From assembly GCF_000372725.1 (NCBI RefSeq), contig NW_005195584.1:364817-428816 (forward strand): a DNA stretch of 64,000 nt, in the 5' to 3' direction. Position numbers and translations under genes: made by a program. The notes below the pieces were generated by a model. It had not been told where the DNA came from. It did no database searches and saw nothing but the letters and a program-made list of their open reading frames with translations. The DNA is from Emiliania huxleyi CCMP1516 (lineage: Eukaryota; Haptophyta; Isochrysidales; Noelaerhabdaceae). Below are positions 10,670-20,371 of this stretch, piece by piece (the stretch's first letter is position 1; each line of letters begins with the position of its first letter).

Positions 10670-11758
10670 ATGACGCTCGTGCTCGTATATCTCTGGCTGC
10701 CAGCGTTTGCTGCCGGCTTCGCACAGCCGCACGTTCATCGTCTCCAGGGCAGCGCACACCGAGTCTCTTTCCAAAGGGTGCAACACCGCGCGTGCCTGAG
10801 CGCTGCCAGAGCGGAGGCCGATGACGAGTGGCCGCTGCTGCGCGACGTGCGACGTGCGGTGCACGACTATGCTCTGATACAGCCCGGGGACAGGATTGCC
10901 GTCGCTGTGAGCGGCGGCAAGGACTCGTCGACTCTCGCGTTCCTGCTCAAGCGGCTCAAGGAGAGGCGGCTGCTGCCCTTTGACGACTGGTCCTTCACCA
11001 CAGTGCATCTCGACCAGGTCCAGCCGGGACACGACGCTCAAAGCCTCGAGGCGTGGCTCGAGGGAGAGGGCATCGACTTCCACCTCCTCCGTGAGGACAC
11101 GTACTCGGTCGTGACCGAAAAGACTCGGCCGGGCGCCTCCTACTGCTCGCTCTGCTCTCGCCTGCGGCGCGGCATCCTCTACACTGCGGCCGCCGAGCTC
11201 AAGTCTAACCGGCTCGCGCTCGGGCACCACCGTGACGACGCGCTCGAGACTCTGCTGCTGAACATGGTCCACCAGGGGCAGCTCAAGGCGCTGCCAGCCC
11301 GCTACCGCGCCAGGCGCGGCATCGACGTCATCCGGCCTCTCATGTACATCGGCGAGAAGCAAATCGCCGAGTTTGCAAGCTCGCGCGGCTTCCCCATCCT
11401 GCCGTGCAACCTGTGCGGCTCCCAGCCGGACGGCACGCCCGGGCAGCGGCAGCAGATGAAGCTGCTTCTCTCGGCGCTGGACGGGCTGGGCGACGGCAAG
11501 GCGCGTGCCAACATGCTCACCGCCCTCGCCGACGTGCGGCCGACGCATCTGCTGGACCGCGACCTGCGAGAGGCGTGCGGCCTCGATCGATCGAGCGGCG
11601 CCCTGAGATACGAGCGCGGTCGCGCGGTGGCGCACGGCGAGCCGAACGAGGCTGCGGCGGAGGAGGCAACGGCGGAGGAGGAGGCGGCGGCAGAGAAGCA
11701 GGCGGCGGCGGCGGCGGCGGCGGAGGCGGGGGAGGCGGAGGCGGCGGGAGAGGCCGAG

Positions 11759-11789
<31 letters not shown>

Positions 11790-14320
11790 AGGCGGCGGAG
11801 GCGGCGGAGGCGGCGGAGGCGGCGGAGGCGGCGGAGGCGGCGGAGGCGGCGGAGGCGGCGGAGGCGGCGGAGGCAGCGTCACCACTGCAGGGACAGCAGG
11901 GGCAGGGGCAGGGGCAGGGGACGCAGCGGGCTCCCGTCGCCGGCTCGGCAGACGCGCGGCGCTCGCGGTTCCGTGCGACGACCAGCGTCCCAATCTACTG
12001 CGCTCCGAGCGTGTCTGCCTATGAGGCGGGCGTGGCGCAGCTCGTGCGCAGCGGCGACAGCGTGCTTGAGGTGGGCTGCCAGCTCGGGCGCACCACGGCG
12101 CTGCTCGCAAACATCACGACCGCTTCCGGCTTTGTTCTGGGCGTCGACATGCACCGAGAGCTCAACGGGAAGAGCGGCAAAGCGTCGAGCTATCGCTGCC
12201 ACGCGACGCCCGCCGCGGCGGGCCTCGACCCGTCCCGCGTCCATCTCGCGCTCGTCGACCCATGGGACACGCTCGCCCTCCTCTCCGCCGTCAACGCGCG
12301 CGCCATCGACGTGCTCGCCATCGACGTCAACTCGCTGCTCGGCAACGACCTCATGCTGACCGCGCTCTCGCTGGCGCGGCAGCTGAGCCGCGTGCTGCCC
12401 GGCCTCCGGTGCGTCCTGCTCAAGTCGAGAAGCGTGGCCAAGGTTGAGCGGCAGCTCGTGCTGCCCGAGGCGTTTGCTGCAGAGGAGGGGCCCGTGCCGC
12501 GGGCATGGCTGCCGAGGGTGATCCCTGCGGTCGGCGTCAAGGAGTACCGCGCCGCCGCGCGAAGCTGGCTCGACCGCCATCCCGGCCGCCAGCGCGTCCT
12601 CGAGATCGGCTGCCACGTCGGCACGTCGACTGCCCTCCTCGCCGAGGCGGTCCAAGGCCGCGGCGGCTTCGTCGCGGGCGTCGACGTGAGCCGGTCGATC
12701 GTGGAGCGAGCCACGGCGCTGCACGGCGGCCGCGCGGCGTTCGGCGTGGCGGACGCGTGGGACGCGGCGGGACTCGTGCGCGTGTGGGGCGAGCTGCAGG
12801 CGACGCACGGCGGCGACGATGAGGCGGGCGGCGGGCCGACGCTGCTGTGCCTGGACGTGGGCGGCGTGAGCAGCGCGCAGGGCGAGCTCGACGCGCTCTC
12901 GCTGGTGGAGCTGCTTAGCCGCACTTTCAGCGAGACGCTGCAGGCCGTGGTCGTCAAGAGCCGCTGCCTCAAGAGCTCTGCTCGCACGCTGAAGCCGGTC
13001 GGGTGGGCGCAGCGCCGCAAGGCCCGTGGCGGGTGTGGGGACGGCCGGGCGGCGGAAGCGGCGGCGGCGGGGGCGGCAGAGGACGCCGCGGCACCGATCG
13101 AGGCGCGCGAGGTCGCCTTGGCGAGGCATCTGCCTGGCAGCGAGGCGCCGACGCGAGAGCGGCTTCGCGACGCGCTCAAGAAACGCCACGCTGGTGTCGC
13201 GGTGGTCGTCGAGAACGGGCGCAAGGGGAATGTGGCCTCCATCGCGCGCACGGCCGAGTGCCTCGGCATCAGCTCCATCCACCTCGTCTACACGCCCGAC
13301 CAGGTGGTCAGCACGAGAGGCTTTGGCGGCATGGTCGAGGAGGTGCGCTCCAGGTGGCTCAGCAAGCTGTCCAAGTCGGCCACCGACTGGCTCGAAGTTC
13401 GGCAGCATCGCAGCATCGCGGCGTGCGCGCAGGCGCTACGCGAGGACGGCTACGACGCGCTCGTCGCCACAGTCCCGGCGGATGGCGCCGTGCCGCTCTA
13501 CTCCGACGGCGACGACGCGGCGTGGGCGCATCGGAACGTGGCGCTGCTCTTCGGCAGTGAGGCCGCGGGGCTGTCCGACGAGGCGCTCTCGCTCGCGGAC
13601 GTCAAGGTGACGGTGCCGCAGACGGGGATGACGCAGTCGCTCAACGTGGCGGCGTGCGCGGCGATCGTGCTATCCGAGGTGTTGCGCAAGCGCGCCGGCC
13701 GCGAGGGCGACGGAGACGAGTCGGCGGGCTTGAGCGAGGGCGAGCAGCGCCGGCTGGAGGCGAAGTTGATGCCGAGCGAGGCCGCCTTGCGTATGCACAA
13801 CAAGGCCACGGCGAAGGCGGCGCTGCGAAGGCGCCAGCCGGCGATGCACGTCGCTCGCGCTGGGCGCGTCCAGTGCTGCAGCAGCGGGGGTGCGGAGGAG
13901 GAGCGCGCGCAGAGGTTTGCGGCACGGCAAATCGCGAGCCAATGTATGAGTGGGTCGAATTTTCCCAACCGGCTCCTCGTTTGGCATAGGCGGCAGGATG
14001 ACGCGTCGCGCCGGGCGGAGATGGAGGGGACGCCGTCGTCGATCAGCGACGAGGACATGAGGACGCTGCGCGAGTACATCGGGGTCGTCACCGAAAAGGA
14101 GGAAAAGCTGGCCGAGATGAGGGAGATGCTCCGCGTCTGGCAGGCGAGCATTGGGGTGCAGCTCGTGAGCCCCGACGACAAGATCCTCCCTGCAGCGTGG
14201 GCATTTGTCGCGCTCAACGCTCTACTCGCCGTTTATCTGGCAAAGAGTTTGCTGCTCGACCCGTTTGCACGGATGCTGACCGGCGGGAGCGGAAACTCCA
14301 ATGGGTGGCCGATGGTTTGA
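10670..14320 (+). CDS. TtcA / duplicated class I methyltransferase / TrmH-SpoU fusion protein
   Basis: 1216 residues in one uninterrupted frame. The ATG at 10670 is chosen because it opens a signal-peptide-like stretch (MTLVLVYLWLPAFAAGFAQP), suggesting plastid or secretory routing. Residues ~45-320 form a tRNA 2-thiocytidine synthetase (TtcA) domain: PP-loop SGGKDSS (~81), CSLCSR (~159), LALGHHRDDALETLLLNM and PCNLCGSQ, matching the Fe-S cysteine pairs of the family. An Ala/Glu repeat linker follows (~330-410). Two copies of a Rossmann methyltransferase come next (SVLEVGCQLGRTTALLA ~464; RVLEIGCHVGTSTALLAE ~642). Then comes a TrmH/SpoU 2'-O-methyltransferase domain (~827-1010) with VVVENGRKGNVASIARTAE, LLFGSEAAGLSDEAL and TGMTQSLNVAA. 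The C-terminus carries a coiled segment and one membrane helix (AAWAFVALNALLAVYLAKSLLL). Probable role: tRNA thiolation plus methylation. Whether all domains stay on one protein needs transcript data. Confidence 0.85.
11687..11880 (+). repeat. Trinucleotide-phase GGC/GGAG low-complexity array in the fusion linker
   Basis: Imperfect gcggcggaggcggcggag repeats encode (EAA)n in the linker between the TtcA domain and the first methyltransferase copy. Being in frame, it is a length-variable linker rather than a break. Confidence 0.85.
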
Positions 14321-15336
14321 AGACAGAAGAGAGAAGTGCCGGGGGCATTTTTTTTTAAAACTTAAAAGCAGGTGTCTGAAAAAGCAAAACGAAAACCAAA
14401 TAGCGGCCGCGCACACTGCTCGGTACCCCCCCTGCACATCTAAAGTCATGGCCGACCCCCCCGCCTCTGGGGGGCGCTCCTGCTGGGGGGGGGGGTCGCT
14501 CCCGACCCCCCCAGCAGCAGAGCGCTGCTCCCCAGGCTGCTGCTGGGGGGTGCTGGCATCTCTGTACCGACAGCTGTAAGTAAGTACGGTTAGGGTTCCA
14601 GTCGTCGGCGAGGTGCTGGATATTAAATGGCTTGAGGGCGAGCCGCATGGCTTCCACCACGTCGCTGCCAGCCATTGCGGCGACGCGTCGCGGCGGACCT
14701 GACAGTTTTGCCGCGCGACGCCGACAGGCCGCGCGCGCGTTTCGAAAAAAGAAAAGTCCTTAAGCTCAGTCGATCGATTTCGACGAGCGAGCGATCCGAG
14801 GATCGAGCGGGGGACCGATAGGCTAGAGAGATCAACGCTGATCGATCAACGTCAGCCGAGACGCCCGAGTGAGTGGCTCACTATACGGCTTTTAGTGTGG
14901 TAGTACAAGATAGACTCATATGGTCACAAGTCTTTAGTCAAACGCCAGCACTCGACACGACGAAGGCGGTGTATTGGGCTCGAAGGCGCGGTGAACACAG
15001 CCGCCTCGAGCGTACCGCTAAAACACGAGCCGAGGTGGGAGGGGGCGGCGGCGGCGAAGAGGCGGGAGCCGGGGGAGAGCTGGGTCCAATGGCAATGCCC
15101 TCTGAGCTGCTGGGGGGGAGGGGGGTCGGGACCCCCCCGCCCCAGCAGCAGCGCTCTGCCGCTGCGCTGGGGCGTGGGGGGGTCAGACCCCCCCCCCCCC
15201 CGCCTGGCCGGGGGGATTGCTTTTGGTGTCCGGGTTGGGTTGGGTCCCGGGTTCTTGCGGGTCGGGGGGCTCTCCCTCCCCGGGTGGGGTTTTTGCGGTC
15301 CGGTCGTGGCGGGTCTGTTTTCGTCTGCCCCCTGGC
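14321..15336. repeat. G/C-homopolymer and CAG/CTG repeat region up to an assembly gap
   Basis: No gene. Segments at 14450-14560 and 15100-15240 share a theme: runs of G or C, gggtcgggaccccc-type inverted pairs and cagcagcag/ctgctgctg blocks. They can fold on themselves and probably caused the following gap. 14580-14900 is ordinary intergenic DNA. Long open frames here in both directions come from lack of stops in GC-rich sequence and from the N run. Confidence 0.6.
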
Positions 15337-15722
15337 NNNNNNNNNNNNNNNNNNNNNNNNNNNNNNNNNNNNNNNNNNNNNNNNNNNNNNNNNNNNNNNN
15401 NNNNNNNNNNNNNNNNNNNNNNNNNNNNNNNNNNNNNNNNNNNNNNNNNNNNNNNNNNNNNNNNNNNNNNNNNNNNNNNNNNNNNNNNNNNNNNNNNNNN
15501 NNNNNNNNNNNNNNNNNNNNNNNNNNNNNNNNNNNNNNNNNNNNNNNNNNNNNNNNNNNNNNNNNNNNNNNNNNNNNNNNNNNNNNNNNNNNNNNNNNNN
15601 NNNNNNNNNNNNNNNNNNNNNNNNNNNNNNNNNNNNNNNNNNNNNNNNNNNNNNNNNNNNNNNNNNNNNNNNNNNNNNNNNNNNNNNNNNNNNNNNNNNN
15701 NNNNNNNNNNNNNNNNNNNNNN
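15337..15722. other. Assembly gap (386 N)
   Basis: Unknown bases. It truncates the C-terminal end of the RMT2-like gene on the minus strand. Confidence 1.
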
Positions 15723-17382
15723 CTCCATCCTCGCCGCGGCACCGACCGCCACCGCCGCCGCCGCTGCCACCGCCGTCGAGGCCCGCCTCCGCCGAGTCAG
15801 CTTTGGCGGTGGCGCCGCCGAGCGGGTTCGGCAGCAGCGCGAGCTCGAGTTCCCCGCCGAAGCCACACCCGCTGCCGCGCAGCGAAGCCACGTGCCGCAG
15901 CACCGCCGCCGAGTTCGCGTCAAGTCCCTCTTCCGGTGGCGTCGCCCCCCCTACCGCATCGGCGGCGGCCCAGAGCGCCTCGAGCCGCGCCGCCACCCGC
16001 CACCCCGCCTTCTCGAGGGGGGGCAAAAGCTGCTCCCGCACGAGCCGCCGCAGCGACGCCACCCGCGCCGCGTCCGCGCCCTCCGCGCCGTCCGCGCCGT
16101 CCGCGCCGACCGCGCCGACCGCGCCGACCGCGCCCTCCGCGCCCACCGCGCCGTCGGCAGCGCCGCCCTCCCCAAGCGCAGGCGCGAGCGACTCGGCGAG
16201 CAGCGCCTGTGGCGGGTGGGCGGCCGAGTGGGCGGACGGGGTGGCGGCAGCGTCGTCGCCTCGTCGGGCGGCGAGCGGCGGGCGGCGCACCATCAGCTGA
16301 GGGTTGAGGGAGGCGAGCCGGCGGCCAGCGGCCCCGGCAGCGGAGTCGTCGTCGGCGGCGGCGGCAGCGGCTGGCTCGCCAAGTACGCAGTGCGGGAGAT
16401 AGTAGGTGTCGGAGAGAAAGTACCTGCGCCTGATGTCTGTCCACTGCGCCTCGGGCCCGGTGTGGACGGCGACCGGCGTGAAGGAGGTCTCCAGGCCGAG
16501 CGCCTTGAGCTCGAGCTGCACGACGGCGCAGGCGACGCCCTGGAAGAAGACGTTGAACGGGCACATCCCGTTGAAGAAAGAGTAGACGCCTCCCGCGCGC
16601 AGCAGCCGCGGCAGCTGCTCGTGGAAGTCGGCCATGTCGGCGTCGTGCTCGCCGTACGTGTCGTAGTACGCGGCGTCAAAGCTCGCCTCCTCCAGCCCTG
16701 GGAGCACGTCCTGCCAGCGGCCAAAGAGCACGCGAACGCCAGGGCGCGCCGTCCACCCGTCTCGCACCATCCGCGCGTGCACGGCCGGGTGCGCCTCGAT
16801 GATGGTGTGCGAGCGCGGGCGACGCCTCTGGATGGCCGAGTCGATGATGCCCATCCCAAACCCCACGTTGAGCACGTCCGCGCCGCCGGCGCCGGCCGCG
16901 CAGAGGCGCTCGGCGTGCGCCTCCATCAGAGGCGTCTCCCACTCCATCATGACGGCATCGTCGCCTTCGTCGATCAGCCGGTCGCCGTCGTACTTGACGC
17001 CGCGCGAGAGGTACTCCGAGTTCTTGAGCGCCGTGAGCGTGCGCCGCTCTGCCGCCCCGAGGAGGAGCTCCGCGCGCACAGCCTCGTCGACGAGGAGGTC
17101 GACGATGGCCTGCTGGCCCGCATCGAGCGCGTGGTTGCCCGCGCAGCGGCCGCGCCGGTCGACCGCGTTCCACGGCGCGCCGGCCGCCAGCAGCGCTCGG
17201 ACGATCGGCGCATGGCCGGCCGCGGCGGCGAGCATCAGCGGCGAGCAGCCACCCTCGTCCTCTTGGAAGCAAGGGTCACATCCTCCGGCGAGGAGCGACT
17301 CGACGCTGGCCGTGTCGCCCGACGACGCAGCCGCGAGCAGAGAATGAGCCAAGGCGTCGTCTGCGCTTTCGGGAGCAGACAT
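15723..17382 (-). CDS. RMT2: RMT2-like protein arginine methyltransferase with ankyrin repeats, C-terminus lost in gap
   Basis: Starts at the ATG at 17382-17380. Residues ~10-90 form two or three ankyrin repeats (GGCSPLMLAAAAGHAPIV, VRALLAAGAPWNAVDRRGRC). The family's characteristic link YLSRGVKYDGDRLIDEGDD follows, then EWETPLMEAHAERLC and a class I SAM-binding motif VLNVGFGMGIIDSAIQ, and YFLSDTYYLPHCVL closing the catalytic domain. This order matches fungal Rmt2 and plant/algal relatives, which monomethylate the delta nitrogen of arginine on ribosomal protein L12. The conserved enzyme is complete by about residue 340. An Ala/Gly-rich extension follows, with a (GADGA/VGA)n minisatellite at 16080-16150 and then a helical segment (REQLLPPLEKAGWRVAARL) before the gap. 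The true stop is not visible; reading through the gap is meaningless. Confidence 0.88.
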
Positions 17383-17532
17383 GTGTGTGTTCGCCTGTAG
17401 AGTGCTGCGAGCGGTCGCGGGTGGGTGCGAGATGGTCGAGGGCGACCACTACTCGGGCCAGCCACGAAGGAGGTCGTACTCGTAGCCGGAGAATAGAAAT
17501 TACGCGGGATCTAGATATTTTTAGTTCTAGGT

Positions 17533-18227
17533 ATGTTGTTGGCAAACAAGACACAGAGCTCACACAGGATCATATCAGGGGTGGAATGTTTCTTGCGGCT
17601 TTGGAAGCTCACAGGCGCTGACCCGCGTTCATGTGTGTGCTGCCCTCTCCCGTGCCCCTCTCCAACCCGCCACCGCCCGATCTCCCCTCCCCCGCGTGCT
17701 GGCGTCCCCGCGCACAGGGCGCCGAGCGAGGCCGAGCCGGAGCTCGTCCGCGACACCGTCACCACTGCCGCCGCCGGCGCGTGCCTGGGCGCGGTCGTCG
17801 GAGCTGCCGAGTCGGCGTGGAAGCTGAACCGCGGGCCGGCGCCGCTGACCGACGCCGCCCGGCTGATGGGCTCGCACGCTGCCCTGCTTGGCACAATCGG
17901 TGCCGTCTTTGCCGCGACCGAGGTGCGCCCCGTGAATACCCCTCCCGGTCGTGTGCGCCCCGCATCTGCGCTCGGGTGCGTCTGACCGCCGGCGCGACAA
18001 CGGCGCAGGCGGGAGCACACATGGTCAACGGCCCGTCCGACGCCAACGTGGTCGCCGCCGGCTGCGTCGCCGGCACGCTGCCCGGCTTGCGCGCGAGCAA
18101 CCTCGGGGCGGCCTTTGCTGGCTGCCTCCTCTTTGGAGGAGCCCAAGCGCTGGGTGCCGACCTCCCCCTAACTCCACGTACCCCCCTGCCCTACCCAGGC
18201 TGCCCGCGCGCCAAGTCAGAGCATTGA
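17533..18227 (+). CDS. Tim17/NDUFA11-like small multi-helix membrane protein, three exons
   Basis: Three exons give one open product: exon ending 17922, exon 18009-18153 and exon 18199-18227 (stop TGA). Introns are GT-AG, 86 and 45 nt (CGAG|GTGCGC...GCAG|GCGGGA and CTGG|GTGCCG...CCAG|GCTGCC), and phases agree. The product has glycine/alanine-rich membrane helices typical of the Tim17/Tim22/Tim23/NDUFA11 group: DTVTTAAAGACLGAVVGAAE, LMGSHAALLGTIGAVFAATE, VVAAGCVAGTLPGLRASNLG and AAFAGCLLFGGAQAL. Such proteins act in the mitochondrial inner membrane, as import channels or as a complex I subunit; which is undecided. The start is uncertain: the frame is open from an ATG at 17533, but conserved sequence begins near 17725, just after an acceptor-like gcgcacag, so a short 5' exon is likely. 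Confidence 0.6.
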
Positions 18228-18768
18228 ATGCCCCGGACCCACTCAGGTGTCTTCAAGTCTTATGAGACGGCCGAGCACTGACGCTCCACATCGCCCGCGC
18301 CGATGCGCTCAGCCCGATGCGGTGCTGCGATGCTGCGTTTCTCGCGCCGACACCGGGCCTTGCGGGGCTCCCTCGCGCCGCCGCTGCAGACCACCATGTG
18401 TTTGTCGTTTGTTTAGCCCACACAGGTCACAGCGTACCCCGTACCGCCGGGCTCTTTTTCTCCCCTTCTTGTATATGCACATCGAACGCTATGCGGCGCG
18501 AAGATCGGCGCGGCGGTGCGGAGCGCGTGGAGGTGTAGGTCTCTGCTCGCGCGTCACCTCGAGTCCCTTCCCACTGCTTGATCCAACCCTTGGCCCTCTG
18601 ATGTCCAGTGCAGCGCATGTACTCTTGGTGTGTGTGCTGTGGGCCCTCCTTGTCTCTGCAATAGACCGTGTGAGGTAACACCTACTACGCGAGCAGGGAT
18701 TTTTCTTCCCCTCGCAGCTTCGACGAAGTCGCTCCTGTGTGGAGCTAGAGCCTCGGCTTGCCTCTGTG
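18228..18768. other. Intergenic region
   Basis: Between two plus-strand genes. Contains ordinary mixed sequence with short pyrimidine-rich patches; I see no gene, RNA or repeat of note. Confidence 0.4.
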
Positions 18769-19179
18769 ATGTGGTTCGCCACTCTGGTGCTGGCCTCAGC
18801 CTCCGCCGCTGTGACACCTGCGCACCCGCCACGGCTGCACTCGGCTCGGCTCGCTCCCAGCCGTGCGTGTCCGTCGATGAACTGGTTCGCCAACGCCTTC
18901 GCAAACGACGATACGCTCGGCGCTCGGGACAACGCTGGACTGACCAAGGAGAAGACAAAGCGGACAATCACGTGGAAGAGCTCCAGTGGCAAGACGAAAC
19001 AGTCAACAGTGGTACCGGGCCAGAAGCTCCGCGACGTCGCCAGGGCGGCGGGGATTCCTATCAAGTACAGCTGCAACGAAGGGACGTGCAAGACGTGTCA
19101 GGTCAAGATGGGAGGTGGGATGGTCAAGGTGTGCGTGGGCAAGGTGCCCGATAAGGACGTCACGATAGTCTACAAGTAG
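18769..19179 (+). CDS. Compact 2Fe-2S ferredoxin-like protein with plastid-type presequence
   Basis: 136 residues from the ATG at 18769. The first 18 residues are a signal peptide (MWFATLVLASASAAVTPA), followed by a basic, Ser/Ala/Pro-rich stretch that resembles a transit peptide, suggesting import into a complex plastid. The mature part ends in a plant-type ferredoxin motif, YSCNEGTCKTCQVKM (C-x4-C-x2-C), with a fourth cysteine in KVCVGKVP. The third-to-fourth cysteine spacing is only 11 residues instead of the roughly 29 of photosynthetic ferredoxins, so the cluster loop is shortened. It is likely a one-electron carrier or an Fe-S scaffold-like relative. The gene is intronless as read and third-position GC-rich. 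Confidence 0.8.
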   Translation: MWFATLVLASASAAVTPAHPPRLHSARLAPSRACPSMNWFANAFANDDTLGARDNAGLTKEKTKRTITWKSSSGKTKQSTVVPGQKLRDVARAAGIPIKYSCNEGTCKTCQVKMGGGMVKVCVGKVPDKDVTIVYK

Positions 19180-19360
19180 TACTGCGAGTTGGCCTGCGGA
19201 GGCACCGCGACGTCTAATGTCGGTGTCCCGTGACGTAGCGTCCCCTCCCCGCAGCGCTCTCTCGCTCTCTCAGCCGTAGTTGACTCCCGCAGAACGCGCA
19301 TGTGTCTTTATACTACGTGAACCAAACCACAAGCACAAGCAAAAGGTGTCCTCCAGTGTG

Positions 19361-20371
19361 TCACGCCGTCCCATCAGTGCCGCGCTGCCAAAACCGCCAC
19401 CCGCGAGAACGACCCCTCGCCTGTTTGGGCGGACTGGGATCCTCCTGCGCTGCTGCGGGCTGCTGCCCGCTGCTGCGACCGACGAATTTGTACAGCCCGG
19501 TGCTGTCCGTCCGCAGCCGCCTGCCGAGGGCGGAGCCGCCTGTGCGCAGGGCGGAGAGCGCGCCGGTGTATCTGCTCCAGATCGATGGCGCTACCACCCA
19601 AACGATGAGGTTGATCACCCACGAGGGCGCGCGCGGGACGGCGACGCCCGCCGCGGCGGTCAGGTTGAAGCTGAGCGCGACCTCGAAGCGAGTAAGCGCA
19701 TCGCCCGCCGCGGTCAGCCGCCCGACTGCCATCTCGACCGGGAGCTCCAGCCGCGAAGAGAGGGGGGAAGGCATCGCTACGCCCTGCGCAAGCCGCCGCC
19801 GGCTCTTGGCGTCGACAGACTGCGCCACCGCCAGAATCGCGCCTGGCCTCGTAGCGTCGGCCTCAACCTTGGCGCGGACCAGCAGCGACTGCGGCGGGAC
19901 GGGCCACGGGAGGCGGACGCCGGCGGAGGCCCAGAGCACATTCTGTCGAAGGACGCGCAGCAAGATTCCAAAGTCGCAGAATCTATTCCACTCGGGGATC
20001 AGATCCACCTCTCGCAGCACCGATATCACCTCGGCAGCGGTGGCTCCCACGGTGCCGCTGGCCCGGATGCCGAGCAGCGAGTCCGGCTCGAGCCTCGTGT
20101 AGATGCGAAGTGACTGCTCTCCGTCGGCGAGGGTGCGCGCGTGGAAGAAGCCCGCAGATAGCAGATCCTCGTGCGCGGTACTGTCTAGATACATGCGCCC
20201 GGCAGCTTGCGGCTCGATGAACCCTTGCGGCGCAAATCTGCCACGGCGGAGGTCCGCTGCGTCGTCCGATGCCCACCACAGCGAGCCTGCGATAGCGGCG
20301 AAGAGGACGGAGATGGCGCTGGCCGCCGCTACCCTGCCGTCGTGCGCAATGTGCTGCGGGCGGGCGCACAT
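19361..20371 (-). CDS. START/Bet v1-fold lipid-binding-like protein with N-terminal membrane anchor
   Basis: From the ATG at 20371-20369 the product is 336 residues. Residues ~13-30 (VAAASAISVLFAAIAGSLWW) form a membrane anchor or signal. The core resembles a START/polyketide-cyclase-like domain of the kind found in many protists: LLGIRASGTVGATAAEVISV, LREVDLIPEWNRFCDFGILL, NVLWASAGVRLPWPVPPQSL, then SRLELPVEMAVGRLTAAGD and a C-terminal hydrophobic helix SWVINLIVWVVAPSIWSRY. The family call rests on the EWN (often HMWN in relatives) and PWP...R motifs and is moderate. The frame is open further upstream to 20980 but runs through a dispersed repeat (20420-20580), so the upstream part is probably not coding. 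Substrate unknown; lipids are an inference. Confidence 0.65.
   Translation of the reverse strand: MCARPQHIAHDGRVAAASAISVLFAAIAGSLWWASDDAADLRRGRFAPQGFIEPQAAGRMYLDSTAHEDLLSAGFFHARTLADGEQSLRIYTRLEPDSLLGIRASGTVGATAAEVISVLREVDLIPEWNRFCDFGILLRVLRQNVLWASAGVRLPWPVPPQSLLVRAKVEADATRPGAILAVAQSVDAKSRRRLAQGVAMPSPLSSRLELPVEMAVGRLTAAGDALTRFEVALSFNLTAAAGVAVPRAPSWVINLIVWVVAPSIWSRYTGALSALRTGGSALGRRLRTDSTGLYKFVGRSSGQQPAAAQEDPSPPKQARGRSRGWRFWQRGTDGTA

Noticed and set aside
14938-15336. Continuation of the RMT2 frame beyond the gap
   Set aside because: Reading through 386 unknown bases is not informative, and the sequence beyond is poly-G/C repeat.
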